Shown here: positions 6,033 to 13,244 of the stretch, one piece after another
How positions within the stretch are numbered: position 1 is the stretch's first letter
Layout: each line of letters opens with the position of its first letter
Source of the DNA: JAHFIW01 sp035495855
Lineage (GTDB): Bacteria; Patescibacteriota; Patescibacteriia; SG8-24
Assembly: GCA_035495855.1 (NCBI GenBank)
Contig: DATJFD010000080.1
Span: 1 to 25,324, forward strand
DNA length: 25,324 bases
Direction of reading: 5' to 3'
Program-made: the position numbers and the translations under genes
Notes under the pieces: generated by a model
Database searches by the model: none
What the model was told of the DNA's origin: nothing
Seen by the model: only the letters and a program-made list of their open reading frames with translations

Positions 6033-7343
6033 ATGGAATTCCTCCAGGATTCCTTCGCCGACCGGCTGGCCCACTACGCGGGCATCGTCCACCGGCACGC
6101 CAAGGACCACTTCATCCCCCACGAGGGCAACGATCACGTCCCCCACCTCCTGAAGCACAGGGTGCTTTTCGGCTACAGCGCCATCATCGCGCTGCTCAAG
6201 GTGCTCGTCATCGTCGTGCCGATCGCGCTGCCCGCCGCGAGCGTGTTCTCGAACTCCATCACGGTCACCAACGTCATCGAGCTCACGAACGCGGCGCGCG
6301 AGAAGCTCGGCCTGGCCGACCTCAAGGAGAACGCCAAACTGGACGCGGCCGCCGCGGCCAAGGCGAACGACATGATCGCGAACGGTTACTTCGCGCACAC
6401 GAGCCCCACCGGCGTGACCGGCTGGTTCTTCATCAAACAGGCCGGCTACGCCTACCGCTCGGCCGGCGAGAACCTCGCGGTGCATTACACGACCGCCGAG
6501 GGATTGCATGAAGGATGGATGGCCAGCCCGACGCACAAGGCCAACATCGTGAGCACGAAATACCGCGACATCGGCGTGGGCGTGGTCCAGGGCGAGTACG
6601 GCGGCTATCACACCATCATGGTGGTCCAGATGTTCGGGCTGTTGGCATCGGCCCCAGCGCCTGCGCCGATACCGGTTCCCGCCCCAGCGCCTGCGCCGAA
6701 GCCGGTCGCCGTCGCGACCCCTCCCGCTCCGGCTCCCGCGCCCGCCCCGAAACCTGCGGCACCTCCCGCACCGTCCCCCGTGATCGTGGCGTCCGCGCCG
6801 CCCGCCGCCCCCGAACCTCCGCCCGCGCCGCCCGTGGAGCCCCTTTCGCTCGACGAGAGCGGCCTTCTCATCGTGCCGGGCGAGCACGAATACCGCGTCG
6901 AAGCCCCGATGACCGGCGCCGTTTCCGCTTCTCTTTCGCTCGGCAGCGCGACCGCGCCCCTCACGGAGACGTCAGCGGGCCGCTGGACCGGCTCGATCGC
7001 CTATGACGCCGCGGCCATCCCCGCGGGCGGCGAGGACCTCTCCCTGAGCGCCGCGGGCAAGGACGGCACGAACGTCTATCAGACGCTCGTCACGGTCGCG
7101 CCGCAGGCCCGCACGAACGAGGTCTATGCCTTCGTGAACGACCCGGCCCCCAAGGCGGCCATCGCCGGCGTGACCATCGACGATCTCGACGACGGCGTCC
7201 ATCGGTTCTACGTCTACACCATCATCTTCCTCTCGGCCGCGATGCTGCTCGCGATGCTCCATCGCATCCACCGCAAGCGCCTGTCGGTCGTGGCGCACAC
7301 GATGCTCGTCATCGCCCTTGCCGTGGTGCTCATGAAGATCTGA
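6033..7343 (+). CDS. Membrane-bound CAP (SCP/YkwD) domain protein
   Basis: A 436-residue protein. Residues 1-45 are a His-rich cytoplasmic-looking segment (HFIPHEGNDHVPHLLKHR), a form I associate with CPR CAP proteins. A membrane helix follows at about 48-68. The CAP domain spans about 78-204 with the usual pocket residues: H122 (YFAHTSP), E146 (AGENLA) and H168 (SPTHKANI). A low-complexity Pro/Ala linker (about 206-282) leads to a beta-rich domain (about 283-385), then two hydrophobic C-terminal helices. CAP proteins are extracellular and of varied role (lipid binding, possible protease or adhesin), so no specific activity is claimed. The start is fixed by the promoter and the ATG at 6033. 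A bidirectional terminator follows directly. Confidence 0.92.
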   Translation: MEFLQDSFADRLAHYAGIVHRHAKDHFIPHEGNDHVPHLLKHRVLFGYSAIIALLKVLVIVVPIALPAASVFSNSITVTNVIELTNAAREKLGLADLKENAKLDAAAAAKANDMIANGYFAHTSPTGVTGWFFIKQAGYAYRSAGENLAVHYTTAEGLHEGWMASPTHKANIVSTKYRDIGVGVVQGEYGGYHTIMVVQMFGLLASAPAPAPIPVPAPAPAPKPVAVATPPAPAPAPAPKPAAPPAPSPVIVASAPPAAPEPPPAPPVEPLSLDESGLLIVPGEHEYRVEAPMTGAVSASLSLGSATAPLTETSAGRWTGSIAYDAAAIPAGGEDLSLSAAGKDGTNVYQTLVTVAPQARTNEVYAFVNDPAPKAAIAGVTIDDLDDGVHRFYVYTIIFLSAAMLLAMLHRIHRKRLSVVAHTMLVIALAVVLMKI

Positions 7344-7352
7344 GCTGGTACG

Positions 7353-7381
7353 AAAAAACGCCCCCGCGGGGGCGTTTTTTT
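7353..7381. terminator. Bidirectional intrinsic terminator
   Basis: The perfect palindrome CGCCCCCG/CGGGGGCG (7359-7374) is flanked by A6 on the left and T7 on the right, serving both the CAP gene and the sortase gene. The TGA of the sortase gene (7381-7383) touches the T-run. Confidence 0.92.
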
Positions 7382-8025
7382 CATCGGACCAGTTCGGCGA
7401 CGGCAACGAACCGTTTGAGCGCCGTGCCGAGCGGATAGGAGGTCTGCAGCGTGAGGAGCGATCTCGTGCCGTCCCCCTGGTCGAGGACGGACAGGTCCTT
7501 GGGCGACACGACGCGCGTTACGATGACGACGTAGTCGTAGGCGCGGCCGTCGGGGCCGCTCACGGTGATCGCCGCGCCCTGCTTGATCTCGGGGAGCGTG
7601 GCGAAAACGTTCTTGTAGGACCCCTTCGACCAGACGTAATCGCTTGAATGGCCGAAGTAATAGGCGTTGCCCGGCTCTCCCGGCATCGCGGTCCCGGGAT
7701 AATGCACGACGCCGTCGCGAAGTCCCGCCTGGAACGCGGCCTCGGTCTTCTCCTGCACGTAGACGAGCGGCACGTCGAGGCCCAGCGACGGTATCTGCAG
7801 GCGGTCTGGGGCCATCATGCGCGGAGGCTCGGGCACGGCGGCCGGCGGCGTTCCGGTTTCCGGTCGCGCGGGCGCGGGAGGGACCGGCGCCGGACCGCGC
7901 AGCCGCAAGGAGAGCCGCGCGGCGACATAGCCGGCGTTCATGACGAGGAACGACAGGACGACGGCGGCGATGAAAGCCGCGACGACCGCGCGTCGGGATG
8001 ACCTTTGCTCGTTCTTCTTGGGCAT
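7381..8025 (-). CDS. Sortase-family protein with Ser at the catalytic Cys position
   Basis: A 214-residue protein with a cytoplasmic tail, a membrane helix (about residues 13-36), a Pro-rich stalk, and a sortase domain (about 75-214). Sortases need His, Cys and Arg. The His is present in YYFGHSSDY (H126) and the Arg in ALKRFVAVAE (R205). The usual TLxTC motif reads TLQTS, so S196 (codon TCC at 7438-7440) replaces the nucleophile; a single base separates TCC from the Cys codon TGC. The rest of the motif (YPLGTALKR) is intact. Either this is a Ser-nucleophile or inactive sortase-like protein, or there is a base error. The neighbour upstream ends in LPRTG, the natural substrate signal. A TAGGCT -10 candidate lies 10 nt before the ATG, so it may be transcribed separately from the adhesin. 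Confidence 0.88.
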   Translation of the reverse strand: MPKKNEQRSSRRAVVAAFIAAVVLSFLVMNAGYVAARLSLRLRGPAPVPPAPARPETGTPPAAVPEPPRMMAPDRLQIPSLGLDVPLVYVQEKTEAAFQAGLRDGVVHYPGTAMPGEPGNAYYFGHSSDYVWSKGSYKNVFATLPEIKQGAAITVSGPDGRAYDYVVIVTRVVSPKDLSVLDQGDGTRSLLTLQTSYPLGTALKRFVAVAELVR

Positions 8026-8042
8026 CGTCGGTCGAAGCCTAA

Positions 8043-8068
8043 ACGTCAGCCCCTTGCGAGGCTGACGT
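8043..8068 (-). promoter_or_regulatory. Stem-loop between adhesin and sortase genes
   Basis: ACGTCAGCC and GGCTGACGT form a 9-bp stem with an 8-nt loop. Only three T follow on the minus strand, so termination would be partial at best; it may reduce read-through from the adhesin to the sortase gene. Confidence 0.55.
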
Positions 8069-8079
8069 CCGGATCGCGT

Positions 8080-10575
8080 TCAGCGTTTGTTCTTGCGGCC
8101 GGCCGTTGCGGCGGCGGCCGCCAGACCCGCGAGCAGCATCGGGAGGATGCCGCTGCCCGTGCGGGGCAGTTCGTCGGTCGAGGCGCCGAGCACTTCGGGG
8201 ACAGGAGCGTCATCGGTCGCGCCGAGGACGGTCGGCGTCGGTGCCGGCGGCGCGGGCGGAGGCGTCGGCGGAGCCGGGGGCGCCGGCGGCGGCGACGAAG
8301 CGGCCGGAGGATCGTTATAGGTCAGCGTGCAGACCTTGTTCTGACCGTAATTGACCGTACCGCTGCAGTCGCCGCTCGGGGTGAGCGAGTAGGTCGTGCT
8401 CGTGTTGCCGGCGACCGAGAAGGTCCCGGGGTTGACCACGGTCGAGACGCCGGAAGCGCCGACGCCCGGGATGGTCTGGGTGAGGGTCGTGGTGAGCGCC
8501 GCCGGGAAATCGCCGACGCCGAGCGTGCCTCCGTCATCGTTGATGACGACGGTGATGACCGTGACGAGCGCCGGCGACGGGTTGCCCCCGCCTCCGCCCG
8601 GCGGCGGCGTGGGCGTTTCTTCCGGCGGGATGACCGGCGGAGCGATGTCGTTGTTGGTGATCGTGCATGATTTGTTGTCGCCCGCAGCCAGCGAGACGTT
8701 GCCCTGGCTGTCGCAGTCGCCGCCGATGGTACCGGCATACCCGGCGTCGGGCGTTTCGCTGACGACGTAGGAACCGGCCGCGAGCGTCGACGCGGCGCCG
8801 GAAGTGACCGGCACGCTGTTCACGAACAGCGAGAAATCCGAGACGACCTTCGTGCCGCCATTGTCATTGATGACCACCTTCGTGACGGTCAGCGTGGCGG
8901 GAGCCGGAGGCGGCGGAGGGGGCGGAGGAAGCGCGATATCGTCGTTCGTGATGGTGCAGGTCTTGTTGTCGCCCGCGGCGAGCGTGACGTTGCCCTGGCT
9001 GTCGCAATCACCGCCGATGGTGCCGGCATACCCGGCGTCGGGCGTTTCACTGACGATGTAGGAGCCCGCGGGGAGCGTCGAAGGCGCGCCCGAGGTCACG
9101 GGGACGCTGTTCACGAACAGCGAGAAATCCGAGACGACCTTCGTGCCGCCGTCATCGTTGACCACGATCTTGGTGACCGTGAGCATGGCCGGCGCGGGAG
9201 GCGGCGGCGGAGGGGGCGGAGGGGCCGCGATATCGTCGTTCGTGATGGTGCAATTCTTGTTGTCGCCCGCGGCGAGGGTCACGTTGCCCTGACCGTCGCA
9301 GTCGCCGCCGATGGTGCCATTGTAGCCCGCATCAGGCGTTTCGCTGACGACGTAGGAGCCCGCGGGCAGCGTCGAAGGCGTGCCCGAGGTCACGGGGACG
9401 CTGTTCACGAAGAGGGCGAAATCAGAGACGACCTTGGTGCCGCCATCGTCATTGACGACGACCTTCGTGACGGTCAGCGTCGCGGGGGCCGGAGGCGGCG
9501 GAGGGGGCGGCGGAAGCGCGATGTCGTTGTTGGTGATCGTGCAGGTCTTGTTGTCGCCCGCGGCGAGCGTGACGTTGCCCTGGCTGTCGCAATCACCGCC
9601 GATGGTGCCGGCATACCCGGCGTCGGGCGTTTCGCTGACGACATAGGAACCGGCCGCGAGCGTCGACGCGGCGCCGGAAGTGACCGGCACGCTGTTCACG
9701 AACAGCGAGAAATCCGAGACGACCTTCGTGCCGCCGTCATCGTTGACCACGATCTTGGTGACCGTGAGCGTGGCCGGCGCGGGAGGCGGCGGCGGAGCGA
9801 CGGCGCCGGCAGAGAGCGAGCGGTCCTGGTTGCCGCCCTTGCCGTCGATGTCGATGAACCGCATGTGGTAAGGCGATCCGCTGATGCCACCCGCGGCGTT
9901 GCCCGTCCCCCAATCGGTCGACGAGCCGATATGTCCGCCCCAGGCGAACACGACGGTCGAATTGGTCGCCGTGAACTGGATCTGGACGCGGGTCGAGGAA
10001 ATGGAGTCCGTCAGCACGCCTTCGGAAAGGTACGTGATGCCGGTTCCGGCCGACGCGCCGTTATAGATGGAGATGTTGCGCTCGGAAGCCGGAAGCGCGT
10101 TGAAGCTCGCCGTCGGCATGCCGGCGACCGGCGAACCGGCGGAGCTCGGCGCGGGGATGGCGGCGAGGGACGGGCCGGCGCAGGTGCCGACGCCCGAGCA
10201 CGGGTCCGCGGTCGTTTCCGTGCGATCGTAGGACGTCAGATAGTCGAGCGCATGCTTGCCGCTGTGCTTCACGTCGTACTCGAGGATGAGCGTGTTGACG
10301 CCCGTCGTGGGGACGTCGGAGAGCACCAGGCGGTACGGGGCGGAGTCGCCTTCGACGTAATGGGCCTGGTTCGCGTTGAGATTGCCGTTCTGCCAGGCGG
10401 AACCCGTGCAGGTGGCCGGCGAACCGGTGCTGCCGTTGGCGCACTGGTCCAGGTTGCCCGAAGGATCCTTCGGCTTGGCAGCGGCGGCCGCGAAACTTGC
10501 GACGACGATCTGGGCCGTCAAAACGGCCGCGACGGCCGCGTACGGCCACCGCTTGATGATGTTCTTCCCGTTCAT
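8080..10575 (-). CDS. LPxTG surface protein with tandem SpaA/prealbumin-like repeats
   Basis: An 831-residue surface protein. A signal peptide (about 1-33) is followed by an N-terminal domain (about 34-258) with Cys pairs (C45/C56, C126/C132). Four near-identical 85-residue repeats (269-353, 366-450, 464-548, 561-645) begin LTVTK and contain NDDGGTKVVSDF, a GSYVVSETPDAGY turn and two Cys that probably form a disulfide. They look like SpaA or prealbumin-like Ig folds of adhesins and are separated by polyproline spacers. A fifth, divergent repeat (670-755) follows. The tail has a Pro/Ala spacer, two VLGA motifs, then LPRTG (803-807), a hydrophobic helix and RKNKR, a complete cell-wall sorting signal. 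The sortase-like gene lies directly downstream. Binding partner unknown. The promoter is at 10644-10672; the leader has two hairpins. Confidence 0.93.
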   Translation of the reverse strand: MNGKNIIKRWPYAAVAAVLTAQIVVASFAAAAAKPKDPSGNLDQCANGSTGSPATCTGSAWQNGNLNANQAHYVEGDSAPYRLVLSDVPTTGVNTLILEYDVKHSGKHALDYLTSYDRTETTADPCSGVGTCAGPSLAAIPAPSSAGSPVAGMPTASFNALPASERNISIYNGASAGTGITYLSEGVLTDSISSTRVQIQFTATNSTVVFAWGGHIGSSTDWGTGNAAGGISGSPYHMRFIDIDGKGGNQDRSLSAGAVAPPPPPAPATLTVTKIVVNDDGGTKVVSDFSLFVNSVPVTSGAASTLAAGSYVVSETPDAGYAGTIGGDCDSQGNVTLAAGDNKTCTITNNDIALPPPPPPPPAPATLTVTKVVVNDDGGTKVVSDFALFVNSVPVTSGTPSTLPAGSYVVSETPDAGYNGTIGGDCDGQGNVTLAAGDNKNCTITNDDIAAPPPPPPPPPAPAMLTVTKIVVNDDGGTKVVSDFSLFVNSVPVTSGAPSTLPAGSYIVSETPDAGYAGTIGGDCDSQGNVTLAAGDNKTCTITNDDIALPPPPPPPPAPATLTVTKVVINDNGGTKVVSDFSLFVNSVPVTSGAASTLAAGSYVVSETPDAGYAGTIGGDCDSQGNVSLAAGDNKSCTITNNDIAPPVIPPEETPTPPPGGGGGNPSPALVTVITVVINDDGGTLGVGDFPAALTTTLTQTIPGVGASGVSTVVNPGTFSVAGNTSTTYSLTPSGDCSGTVNYGQNKVCTLTYNDPPAASSPPPAPPAPPTPPPAPPAPTPTVLGATDDAPVPEVLGASTDELPRTGSGILPMLLAGLAAAAATAGRKNKR
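8311..9771 (-). repeat. Tandem intragenic repeats in the adhesin gene
   Basis: Units lie at 9517-9771, 9226-9480, 8932-9186 and 8641-8895 (255 bp each, start-to-start spacing 291-294 bp), with a divergent fifth unit at 8311-8568. The first four are nearly identical in DNA as well as protein, including silent positions over long stretches. That points to recent duplication or ongoing gene conversion and makes copy-number change likely. Spacers encode 7-9 consecutive prolines flanked by Ala. Confidence 0.93.
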
Positions 10576-10630
10576 AAAAAATTCGCGAAGCGGTCACTTC
10601 GCGTCAATTGATAAGGAGGCGCGCACGCCT
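10576..10630 (-). promoter_or_regulatory. Structured 5' leader with terminator-like hairpin at the start codon
   Basis: The adhesin leader holds two stem-loops on the minus strand. The first is GAGGCG/CGCCTC (about 10617-10632). The second is CGCGAAG, 6-nt loop, CTTCGCG (10584-10603), followed by AATTTTTT that runs directly into the ATG. The second has the form of an intrinsic terminator, and no Shine-Dalgarno is left between it and the start, suggesting attenuation or translational control. Confidence 0.5.
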
Positions 10631-10643
10631 CGAAAGCGCGTTC

Positions 10644-10672
10644 ACCATACTTTAGTCCCTCGTATTTTGCAA
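10644..10672 (-). promoter_or_regulatory. Promoter of the adhesin gene
   Basis: TTGCAA, 17-nt spacer, TATGGT on the minus strand. Transcription would start near 10637, giving a leader of about 60 nt, the longest predicted in this window. Confidence 0.55.
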
Positions 10673-10749
10673 TGTTCAGCGTAAATTCGGCCGATTGTCA
10701 AGGCCTGCCGCTCACGCGGAGTTTGAAACGCCGGGCCCGGAAGATTACC

Positions 10750-11268
10750 ATGAGCCACATGCGCATCCCCAAACGCAAGTCGGAAGAGAACGCGCGCGCC
10801 GGCAAGGAGTCCGACGCCTACCTCACGCCCGAGGCCGTCCGCAAGCTCCGGGAAGACCTCCGCAGGATCGAAGAGGTCTCTCGTCCTCGCGCGGTCGAGG
10901 AGCTCACAAGGGCGCGCGAAATGGGCGATCTCTCTGAGAACGCCGCGTATTCGGAGGCCAAAGGCCGGCTCATGGGCATGGACCGGCGCATCTTCGAGAT
11001 CAAGGAGAAATTGAAGAACGCCGTCGTCATCGAGCGTGGCTCGGACGACGGCAGGGCCGCCATCGGCGCGACCGTCACCGTCGAGGTCGGCGGCAAGCGG
11101 CGCGCGTATGAGATAGTAGGTTCGATGGAAACGGACCCGGGCTCCGGCCGAATATCGCACCGTTCCCCGCTCGGCGCCGCGCTCATGGGCAAGCGCGCGG
11201 GCGACGAAGTGTCCATCAAGAACGCCGACGGACGCGTGATGGTCTATCGCGTGATCGACGTGCAATGA
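10750..11268 (+). CDS. greA: Transcription elongation factor GreA family
   Basis: A 172-residue Gre factor. The N-terminal coiled-coil (about residues 30-92) carries the diagnostic AREMGDLSENAAYSEAK, with the acidic tip residues D60 and E63 that enter the RNA polymerase secondary channel and stimulate cleavage of backtracked RNA. The C-terminal FKBP-like domain (about 100-172) has GATVTVEVGGKRRAYEIVG and a SPLGAALMGKRAGDEV motif. A basic 22-residue extension (MSHMRIPKRKSEENARAGKE and on) precedes the usual start. ATG 10750 is chosen for the GGAAG 7 nt upstream; the open frame to 10672 is not needed. The gene is divergent from the adhesin, and its last 25 nt overlap the convergent PfpI gene with no terminator between. 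Confidence 0.95.
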   Translation: MSHMRIPKRKSEENARAGKESDAYLTPEAVRKLREDLRRIEEVSRPRAVEELTRAREMGDLSENAAYSEAKGRLMGMDRRIFEIKEKLKNAVVIERGSDDGRAAIGATVTVEVGGKRRAYEIVGSMETDPGSGRISHRSPLGAALMGKRAGDEVSIKNADGRVMVYRVIDVQ

Positions 11269-11822
11269 CCCGTCGAGCGGGCGAGGCGCATGACCTCCCG
11301 CATGAAGACGGGCAGATCGGTCGGACAGCGCGCGGTCACGAGGTTGCCGTCCACGACCACGTCCTTGTCCTCCCAGTGGCCGCCCGCGTCCCGGATCTCC
11401 TGCGGCAGGCCGTCCTTCCAGAACGAGGTCAGCCGGCGGCCGCGCGCCAGACCGGCCGAGACGAGCACGCCGGGACCGTGGCAGATGGAGGCAACGGGCT
11501 TGCCTGCATCGAAGAAGGCGCGGACGATGTCGCGCGCCCTTTCGGAGCCGCGCACGACCGCCGGCGCGCCGTCCGGAGCGCCGCCCGGGACGACCAGCAG
11601 GCCGTACTCGTCCGGCGCGACCTCGTCGAAGTCCTTGCGCGGCATGAGCCCGTAGCCGTTCTCGCCCGCGATGTTGCGCTTGTGCGGGGCGGCCACGTCG
11701 ACCTGCCAGCCGTCCTCCAGGAGCCTGAAAACGATGAAGAACAGCTCGATGTCCTCGAACTTGTCCGCGGTCAGGATAAGTGCTTTCGGCTGCACGATGC
11801 CGACGCCGTCGCGATAGAGCAT
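11244..11822 (-). CDS. PfpI/DJ-1 superfamily glutamine amidotransferase-like hydrolase
   Basis: A 192-residue class I glutamine amidotransferase-like protein of the PfpI/DJ-1 group. The first strand KALILTADKFEDIEL supplies the acidic residue near the active site, LLVVPGGAPDG is the oxyanion loop, and VASICHGPGVL is the nucleophile elbow (C114, H115). RLTSFWKDG and LVTARCPTDLPVF are the other usual motifs. Family members act as deglycases, chaperones or peptidases in stress; which one cannot be told. Start: ATG 11822, 16 nt after the upstream stop; a GTG at codon 10 is an alternative and would give the more typical N-terminus. It is the last gene of a small operon with two microproteins. Its 3' end overlaps greA by 25 nt on the opposite strand. 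Confidence 0.9.
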   Translation of the reverse strand: MLYRDGVGIVQPKALILTADKFEDIELFFIVFRLLEDGWQVDVAAPHKRNIAGENGYGLMPRKDFDEVAPDEYGLLVVPGGAPDGAPAVVRGSERARDIVRAFFDAGKPVASICHGPGVLVSAGLARGRRLTSFWKDGLPQEIRDAGGHWEDKDVVVDGNLVTARCPTDLPVFMREVMRLARSTGHCTSITR

Positions 11823-11838
11823 ACTGTCGATCGGTCCA

Positions 11839-12129
11839 TCAGCCTCGCGCCGCACGGAAGAGTTCGGCGCGCGGGCGCGGGGCGGGAACGGCCCCGGCAT
11901 CGTCCTTCCGTGATACCGCCCAACCGGCCATGAGCAGGGAAACGGCCACGCCGATGGCGAAGAGCGCTTCGAACGCCTTCGGAACGCCGTCCGCGCGGGA
12001 GATGAGAGGCCCCAATGAAAAGCCCCGGCGCCCCGAGGCTTTCCTTCGCACATTTTCATGTTTGTTTTTTTCCATACGCGATCGGTGGCCGGGAGTCATT
12101 CCTCTTCGTCCTCCCTTGCGTGACGCCAT
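11839..12129 (-). CDS. Small basic protein with one membrane helix
   Basis: A 96-residue protein with a strongly basic N-terminus (MASRKGGRRG and RRKASGRRG), one hydrophobic helix (about residues 55-72, ALFAIGVAVSLLMAGWAV) and a short tail. I do not recognise it. The ATG at 12129 has a good Shine-Dalgarno (GGGAG, 5 nt upstream) lying inside the preceding acidic ORF, which it overlaps by 34 nt; an internal ATG at 12075 would keep the helix. It is placed between the acidic microprotein and the PfpI gene, which starts 16 nt after its stop. The basic/acidic pairing suggests the two small products may bind each other, which is inference. Confidence 0.5.
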   Translation of the reverse strand: MASRKGGRRGMTPGHRSRMEKNKHENVRRKASGRRGFSLGPLISRADGVPKAFEALFAIGVAVSLLMAGWAVSRKDDAGAVPAPRPRAELFRAARG

Positions 12130-12260
12130 GGCCGCTCCCGGCGGGCGGCGCGTCGCGGTGCGCGAGGGTCTTCCTCCCCGTCCAGGTCGTCTTCATCATC
12201 ATGCTCGTGCGCGCCATGCTCCTCGCGGGGATACTGGCGCTCGAGGCGGTACTTGCCCAT
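12096..12260 (-). CDS. Acidic microprotein (54 aa)
   Basis: A 54-residue, highly charged ORF: a basic start (MGKYRLERQYPREE), a His/Asp/Glu core (HGAHEHDDEDDLDGEED), an Arg-rich stretch and a terminal acidic run. No family is recognised and it is probably disordered. Coding status rests on context: a good promoter (12289-12317) reads straight into it, its ATG lies about 22 nt after the predicted transcript start, and it overlaps the next ORF of the operon. The plus-strand hydrophobic ORF opposite it is taken as its shadow. There is no clear Shine-Dalgarno. Confidence 0.42.
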   Translation of the reverse strand: MGKYRLERQYPREEHGAHEHDDEDDLDGEEDPRAPRRAARRERPWRHAREDEEE

Positions 12261-12288
12261 ACCAAGGTCCGTCGTTTTCGACGCTCCT

Positions 12289-12317
12289 ACTCTACCATCG
12301 TTTGAAATTTCTTGCAA
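12289..12317 (-). promoter_or_regulatory. Promoter of the microprotein/PfpI operon
   Basis: TTGCAA, 17-nt spacer, TAGAGT on the minus strand. The -10 is the same as at the CAP gene and the -35 the same as at the adhesin gene. It lies just past the terminator at 12333-12352. Confidence 0.65.
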
Positions 12318-12332
12318 GTATCTCCGGGGACG

Positions 12333-12352
12333 AAAAAACCGCCCCATGGCGG
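12333..12352 (-). terminator. Intrinsic terminator after the first ArsR-type gene
   Basis: CCGCC, 4-nt loop, GGCGG followed by T6 on the minus strand, 8 nt past the stop codon of the regulator. Confidence 0.85.
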
Positions 12353-12359
12353 CTTCCGT

Positions 12360-12710
12360 TCACTTCCTTTGCCGGCTTCTTTTCCAGCGTACTGAATCGA
12401 TGGCCATGAGGTACGGCCCCGCGTACTCCGTGTTGAGCGAATAGATGCGGTAATTGCGGTCCTTGCGGCACTTGATGAACCCGGCGATCATCAACGTCCT
12501 CAGGCCGTGTGAAACGCGGGTCTGCCCCAGGTTGAGCACCTTCATGAGCTTCGAAACGTTCTTCTCGCCGTCGCACAGACAGAAAAGCAACTCGACCCGG
12601 ACCGGGTTGGTCAGTGCGCTGATGGCCCGCAGGCGCGAGGACTTCCCGCGCGAAGTTCCCCCCTGTCCGTTGCCCCCGCGGTTGGCGGCGGCATCCTCGC
12701 CGTTGTGCAT
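12360..12710 (-). CDS. ArsR-type winged-helix regulator
   Basis: A 116-residue protein with a Gly/Asn-rich tail (1-25) and a winged helix: RLRAISALTNPVRVELLFCL (helices 1-2), KLMKVLNLGQTRVSHGLRTL (the DNA-binding helix-turn-helix), MIAGFIKCRKDRNYRIYSLN (the wing). This is the ArsR/SmtB pattern. A CxC (FCLCDG) lies at the end of helix 2, not in the position of the classical ArsR arsenic site in helix 3, so the inducer is unclear. ATG 12710 lies just downstream of a 16-bp inverted repeat that may be its own operator. An extended -10 candidate (TGC TATACG, 12779-12787) would give a leader of about 60 nt. A second ArsR-type gene lies upstream on the same strand, each with its own terminator. Confidence 0.88.
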   Translation of the reverse strand: MHNGEDAAANRGGNGQGGTSRGKSSRLRAISALTNPVRVELLFCLCDGEKNVSKLMKVLNLGQTRVSHGLRTLMIAGFIKCRKDRNYRIYSLNTEYAGPYLMAIDSVRWKRSRQRK

Positions 12711-12713
12711 AAC

Positions 12714-12729
12714 ATGGGAAGCGTCCCAT
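12714..12729 (-). promoter_or_regulatory. Candidate operator of the ArsR-type gene
   Basis: ATGGGA, 4-nt gap, TCCCAT, an inverted repeat ending 3 nt before the start codon. Position and symmetry suit autorepression by a dimeric winged-helix protein; binding is inferred. Confidence 0.4.
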
Positions 12730-12834
12730 TTATCCCGATTTTTTTCAAATAAAATGTGAATGCCTGGTCTCTACCGGGCGTATAGCACCAATGTTCACGG
12801 CTATTTCAGCGTCTCGAACCTCCCTTTTTTTATC

Positions 12835-12860
12835 AAAAATCGCCCCGTCCTGGGGCGATT
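12835..12860 (-). terminator. Intrinsic terminator overlapping a stop codon
   Basis: AATCGCCCC, 5-nt loop, GGGGCGATT with a T-rich end on the minus strand. The first base of the stem is the A of the TGA (12860-12862) of the second ArsR-type gene. Confidence 0.88.
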
Positions 12861-13180
12861 CACTGCGGCGACGGGAACAGGCGCTCCATGAGCCCGTTGC
12901 TCTTGTAGTAGACCTCCCTGCCCCGGACCGAGGCGTCGACGAGGTGGTTCTTGCGGAGGATGAGCAGCTCGTGCGACGCCGCGGAGGTCGAGGTGCCGAG
13001 GATGCCGGCGATCTCGGTCACGTTCAGCACGCCGCCGTACGAGGTCAGCAGCGACAGGATGCGGAAGCGCGTCAGTCCCCCGACGACGCGCAAACGGCGA
13101 TGCTGTTCGCGCATCGGTTTCGCGGATATCAGCCGCCGGAGCTCCTCGATCCGATCCTCATCCAGTAGCGGCCTGTTCAT
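12860..13180 (-). CDS. ArsR-type winged-helix regulator (second copy)
   Basis: A 106-residue regulator: REQHRRLRVVGGLTRFRILSLL (helices 1-2), VTEIAGILGTSTSAASHELL (recognition helix), then RKNHLVDASVRGREVYYKSN (wing). There is no cysteine at all, so thiol-type metal sensing is excluded; a His/Asp site or another signal is possible. It differs clearly from the neighbour at 12360, so the pair is not a recent duplication. The promoter TGGACA-17-TAACAT ends 6 nt before the ATG, so the mRNA should start at or next to the A of ATG. The AT-rich promoter has a direct repeat TATATGTwAA (plus strand, 13184-13193 and 13200-13209) that could be its operator. Confidence 0.88.
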   Translation of the reverse strand: MNRPLLDEDRIEELRRLISAKPMREQHRRLRVVGGLTRFRILSLLTSYGGVLNVTEIAGILGTSTSAASHELLILRKNHLVDASVRGREVYYKSNGLMERLFPSPQ

Positions 13181-13186
13181 GTCTAT

Positions 13187-13215
13187 ATGTTAAGTTATGT
13201 ATATGTAAATGTCCA
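13187..13215 (-). promoter_or_regulatory. Leaderless promoter of the second ArsR-type gene
   Basis: TGGACA, 17-nt spacer, TAACAT on the minus strand, -10 ending 6 nt before the ATG. TATATGTwAA direct repeats overlap the spacer and both hexamers, a likely repressor site. Confidence 0.6.
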
Positions 13216-13244
13216 GTTATTGCCGTCGCGACGCCTCGCACATG

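Noticed and set aside
8311..9771. Mobile element or insertion sequence
   Set aside because: The repeats are in-frame protein domains within one gene; no terminal inverted repeats or transposase.
12015..12305. Hydrophobic 96-codon plus-strand ORF
   Set aside because: It has membrane-like stretches but is antisense to the charged microprotein; no promoter or ribosome site on that strand, whereas the minus strand has a clear promoter.
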